A stretch of DNA of 5,561 nt from Desulfobacteraceae bacterium (GTDB taxonomy: Bacteria > Desulfobacterota > Desulfobacteria > Desulfobacterales > Desulfobacteraceae): assembly GCA_003354055.1 (NCBI GenBank), contig PIVQ01000513.1, positions 1 through 5,561 of the forward strand, given 5' to 3'. Shown here in pieces: positions 4,497 through 5,561 of this stretch. The notes beneath the pieces are model-generated. The model saw only the letters and a program-made list of their open reading frames with translations. It was not told the DNA's origin and ran no database searches. Both the position numbers and the translations under genes were made by a program. The first letter of the stretch is position 1. Every line of letters begins with the position of its first letter.

Positions 4497-5561
4497 ATCT
4501 TCTTGCCATTTTGTCCAATATCCGCCTGCCGGATATAGTGGATATCCTGTTGATTTCCATTGTTGTCTATCAGTTTTATTCCTGGTTCTGGGGTACCCAG
4601 GCCTTTAAGGTGCTGGTGGGCCTGGGCATATTAAGCGGTGTCTTTGTGGTGGCAAAATCCTGGGGGCTATTTCTGACCACCTGGGTATTCCAGATTCTCT
4701 GGCCCGTTTTTGTAATCTTACTGATCATTCTTTTCCAAAAAGAAATCCGCCAGATGCTTGAGCATTTTAATCCTCTGAAAATGGTGGGCATCAAGCAGGG
4801 CCAATCCGGCAACGGCTGGCTTAAGGGGTTTGCCAAGTGGGTGTTTGAGGCTGCCGAAAAGCGGACCGGGGTTCTTGTTATTTTTCAAAAGAGGAGCCTT
4901 GTGGATGACTTTATCACCCGGGGGATTGATATGGAAAGCGATCCTCAGCCTGAGATCCTTTCGGCTGTGTTTGACAAGCACTCCCCCCTCCATGACGGTG
5001 CCATGCTGGTTTCAAACGGGAAGATTTCATCTGTTTCCTGTTTTCTGCCCCTGTCCACCCGGGATGATCTGCCCATACAATGGGGGACCCGGCACAGGGC
5101 CGCCCTGGGGCTGACGGAAAAATGTGATGCCGGCGTGCTCATCGTATCTGAAGAGCGGGGAGACGTCTCATTGGTTTCCGGGGGGGAGGTCAAAGAGATT
5201 CGGGATACGGACAACCTTGTGGCTGAACTCAAAGAGATGACCCGGGACCCCCGGGAGAAACAAACGGATTTTAAAACCACAGTGCTGGGGTGGCTCACCC
5301 GGCGGTACAAGGCCAAAGCCCTGGTCTTCGGTATGGTCTTTATCCTCTGGCTGGCCTTTGCAGGGCAGCAAAATTTTGAAAAGACCCTGAAGCTTCCCCT
5401 TGTGGTAAAGAATCTTCCGGCGGGTATTGTCCTTTCCTCTCCTGTTGACCCTAAGATAATGGTTACCTGCAGGGGGTTGAGAAAGGATGTAAGTCTCTTG
5501 AATCCAACCAATGCGAGCGCGGTTCTGGATTTGTCTCAGGCAATTGCCGGACCATCGGAAT
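4493..5561 (+). CDS. cdaA: Diadenylate cyclase CdaA fused to YbbR domain (3' end beyond window)
   Basis: 356 codons are visible and the frame is open at the right edge. The product makes cyclic di-AMP from two ATP at the inner membrane. N-terminal hydrophobic helices lie at about 12-34, 39-58 and 59-82, the CdaA arrangement, followed by a linker helix and the DAC catalytic domain (about 120-235). Both signature motifs are intact: LHDGAML with Asp168-Gly169-Ala170, and GTRHRAALG (198-206) with Arg200-His201-Arg202. The domain ends with the typical IVSEERGDVSLVSGG. A fourth membrane helix follows at about 276-291 (ALVFGMVFILWLAFAG). Then comes the start of a YbbR repeat (KLPLVVKNLPAGIVLSS ... 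MVTCRGL). In many bacteria cdaA and ybbR (cdaR, encoding its regulator) are separate adjacent genes, often followed by glmM; here they share one frame. The start at 4493 is backed by AGGAAG (4482-4487) and overlaps the stop of a micro-ORF. CdaA identity is very secure; the number of YbbR repeats is unknown. Confidence 0.95.
   Translation, partial: MNLLAILSNIRLPDIVDILLISIVVYQFYSWFWGTQAFKVLVGLGILSGVFVVAKSWGLFLTTWVFQILWPVFVILLIILFQKEIRQMLEHFNPLKMVGIKQGQSGNGWLKGFAKWVFEAAEKRTGVLVIFQKRSLVDDFITRGIDMESDPQPEILSAVFDKHSPLHDGAMLVSNGKISSVSCFLPLSTRDDLPIQWGTRHRAALGLTEKCDAGVLIVSEERGDVSLVSGGEVKEIRDTDNLVAELKEMTRDPREKQTDFKTTVLGWLTRRYKAKALVFGMVFILWLAFAGQQNFEKTLKLPLVVKNLPAGIVLSSPVDPKIMVTCRGLRKDVSLLNPTNASAVLDLSQAIAGPSE

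Noticed and set aside
4945..5511. Long open frame on the minus strand opposite cdaA
   Set aside because: The plus strand encodes an unmistakable CdaA with intact motifs; the antisense frame is Ser/Arg-rich, has no recognisable domain and is a G/C-codon shadow.

Overview
The window looks like a chromosomal segment from a Gram-negative anaerobe, most likely a sulfate-reducing or syntrophic member of the Desulfobacterota (former Deltaproteobacteria). This is inferred from gene content and protein style: a cupin-type regulator next to a medium-chain acyl-CoA ligase, and a CdaA-type c-di-AMP synthase. No rRNA or other phylogenetic marker is present, so the placement is tentative.

The left two thirds (1-3854) are all on the minus strand. 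In transcription order there is an XRE-cupin regulator (3854-3285), an ACSF2-like acyl-CoA synthetase (3267-1594) and a class I/II PLP-dependent aminotransferase (1538-240). The short gaps (17 and 55 bases) suggest one operon read from a TTGACA-type promoter at 3887-3915, whose -10 lies inside a 17-bp palindrome, so the regulator probably controls its own operon. A strong hairpin separates the ligase and aminotransferase cistrons. Next comes a TetR-family repressor (134 to beyond the left edge) with its own promoter. A perfect 15-bp palindrome sits just downstream of that promoter's -10, a classic autorepression layout. Together the ligase and aminotransferase suggest conversion of an amino acid or related acid to a CoA thioester, but the substrate cannot be read from sequence.

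The right third (4151-5561) is on the plus strand and divergent from the operon. It starts after an approximately 300-base intergenic region that carries two near-identical 19-bp palindromes just before the first gene. That gene encodes an 88-residue, very acidic protein I do not recognise. A possible 28-codon ORF overlaps its end and joins it by an ATGA overlap to the last gene. The last gene encodes a diadenylate cyclase (CdaA) with three N-terminal membrane helices and a DAC domain. It continues through a fourth membrane helix into a YbbR domain and is cut by the right edge.

Most notable for follow-up are the twin palindromes and the acidic orphan gene in front of c-di-AMP synthase, the micro-ORF with overlapping start and stop, and the CdaA-YbbR fusion. 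I see no mobile elements, CRISPR arrays, tRNA or rRNA genes.
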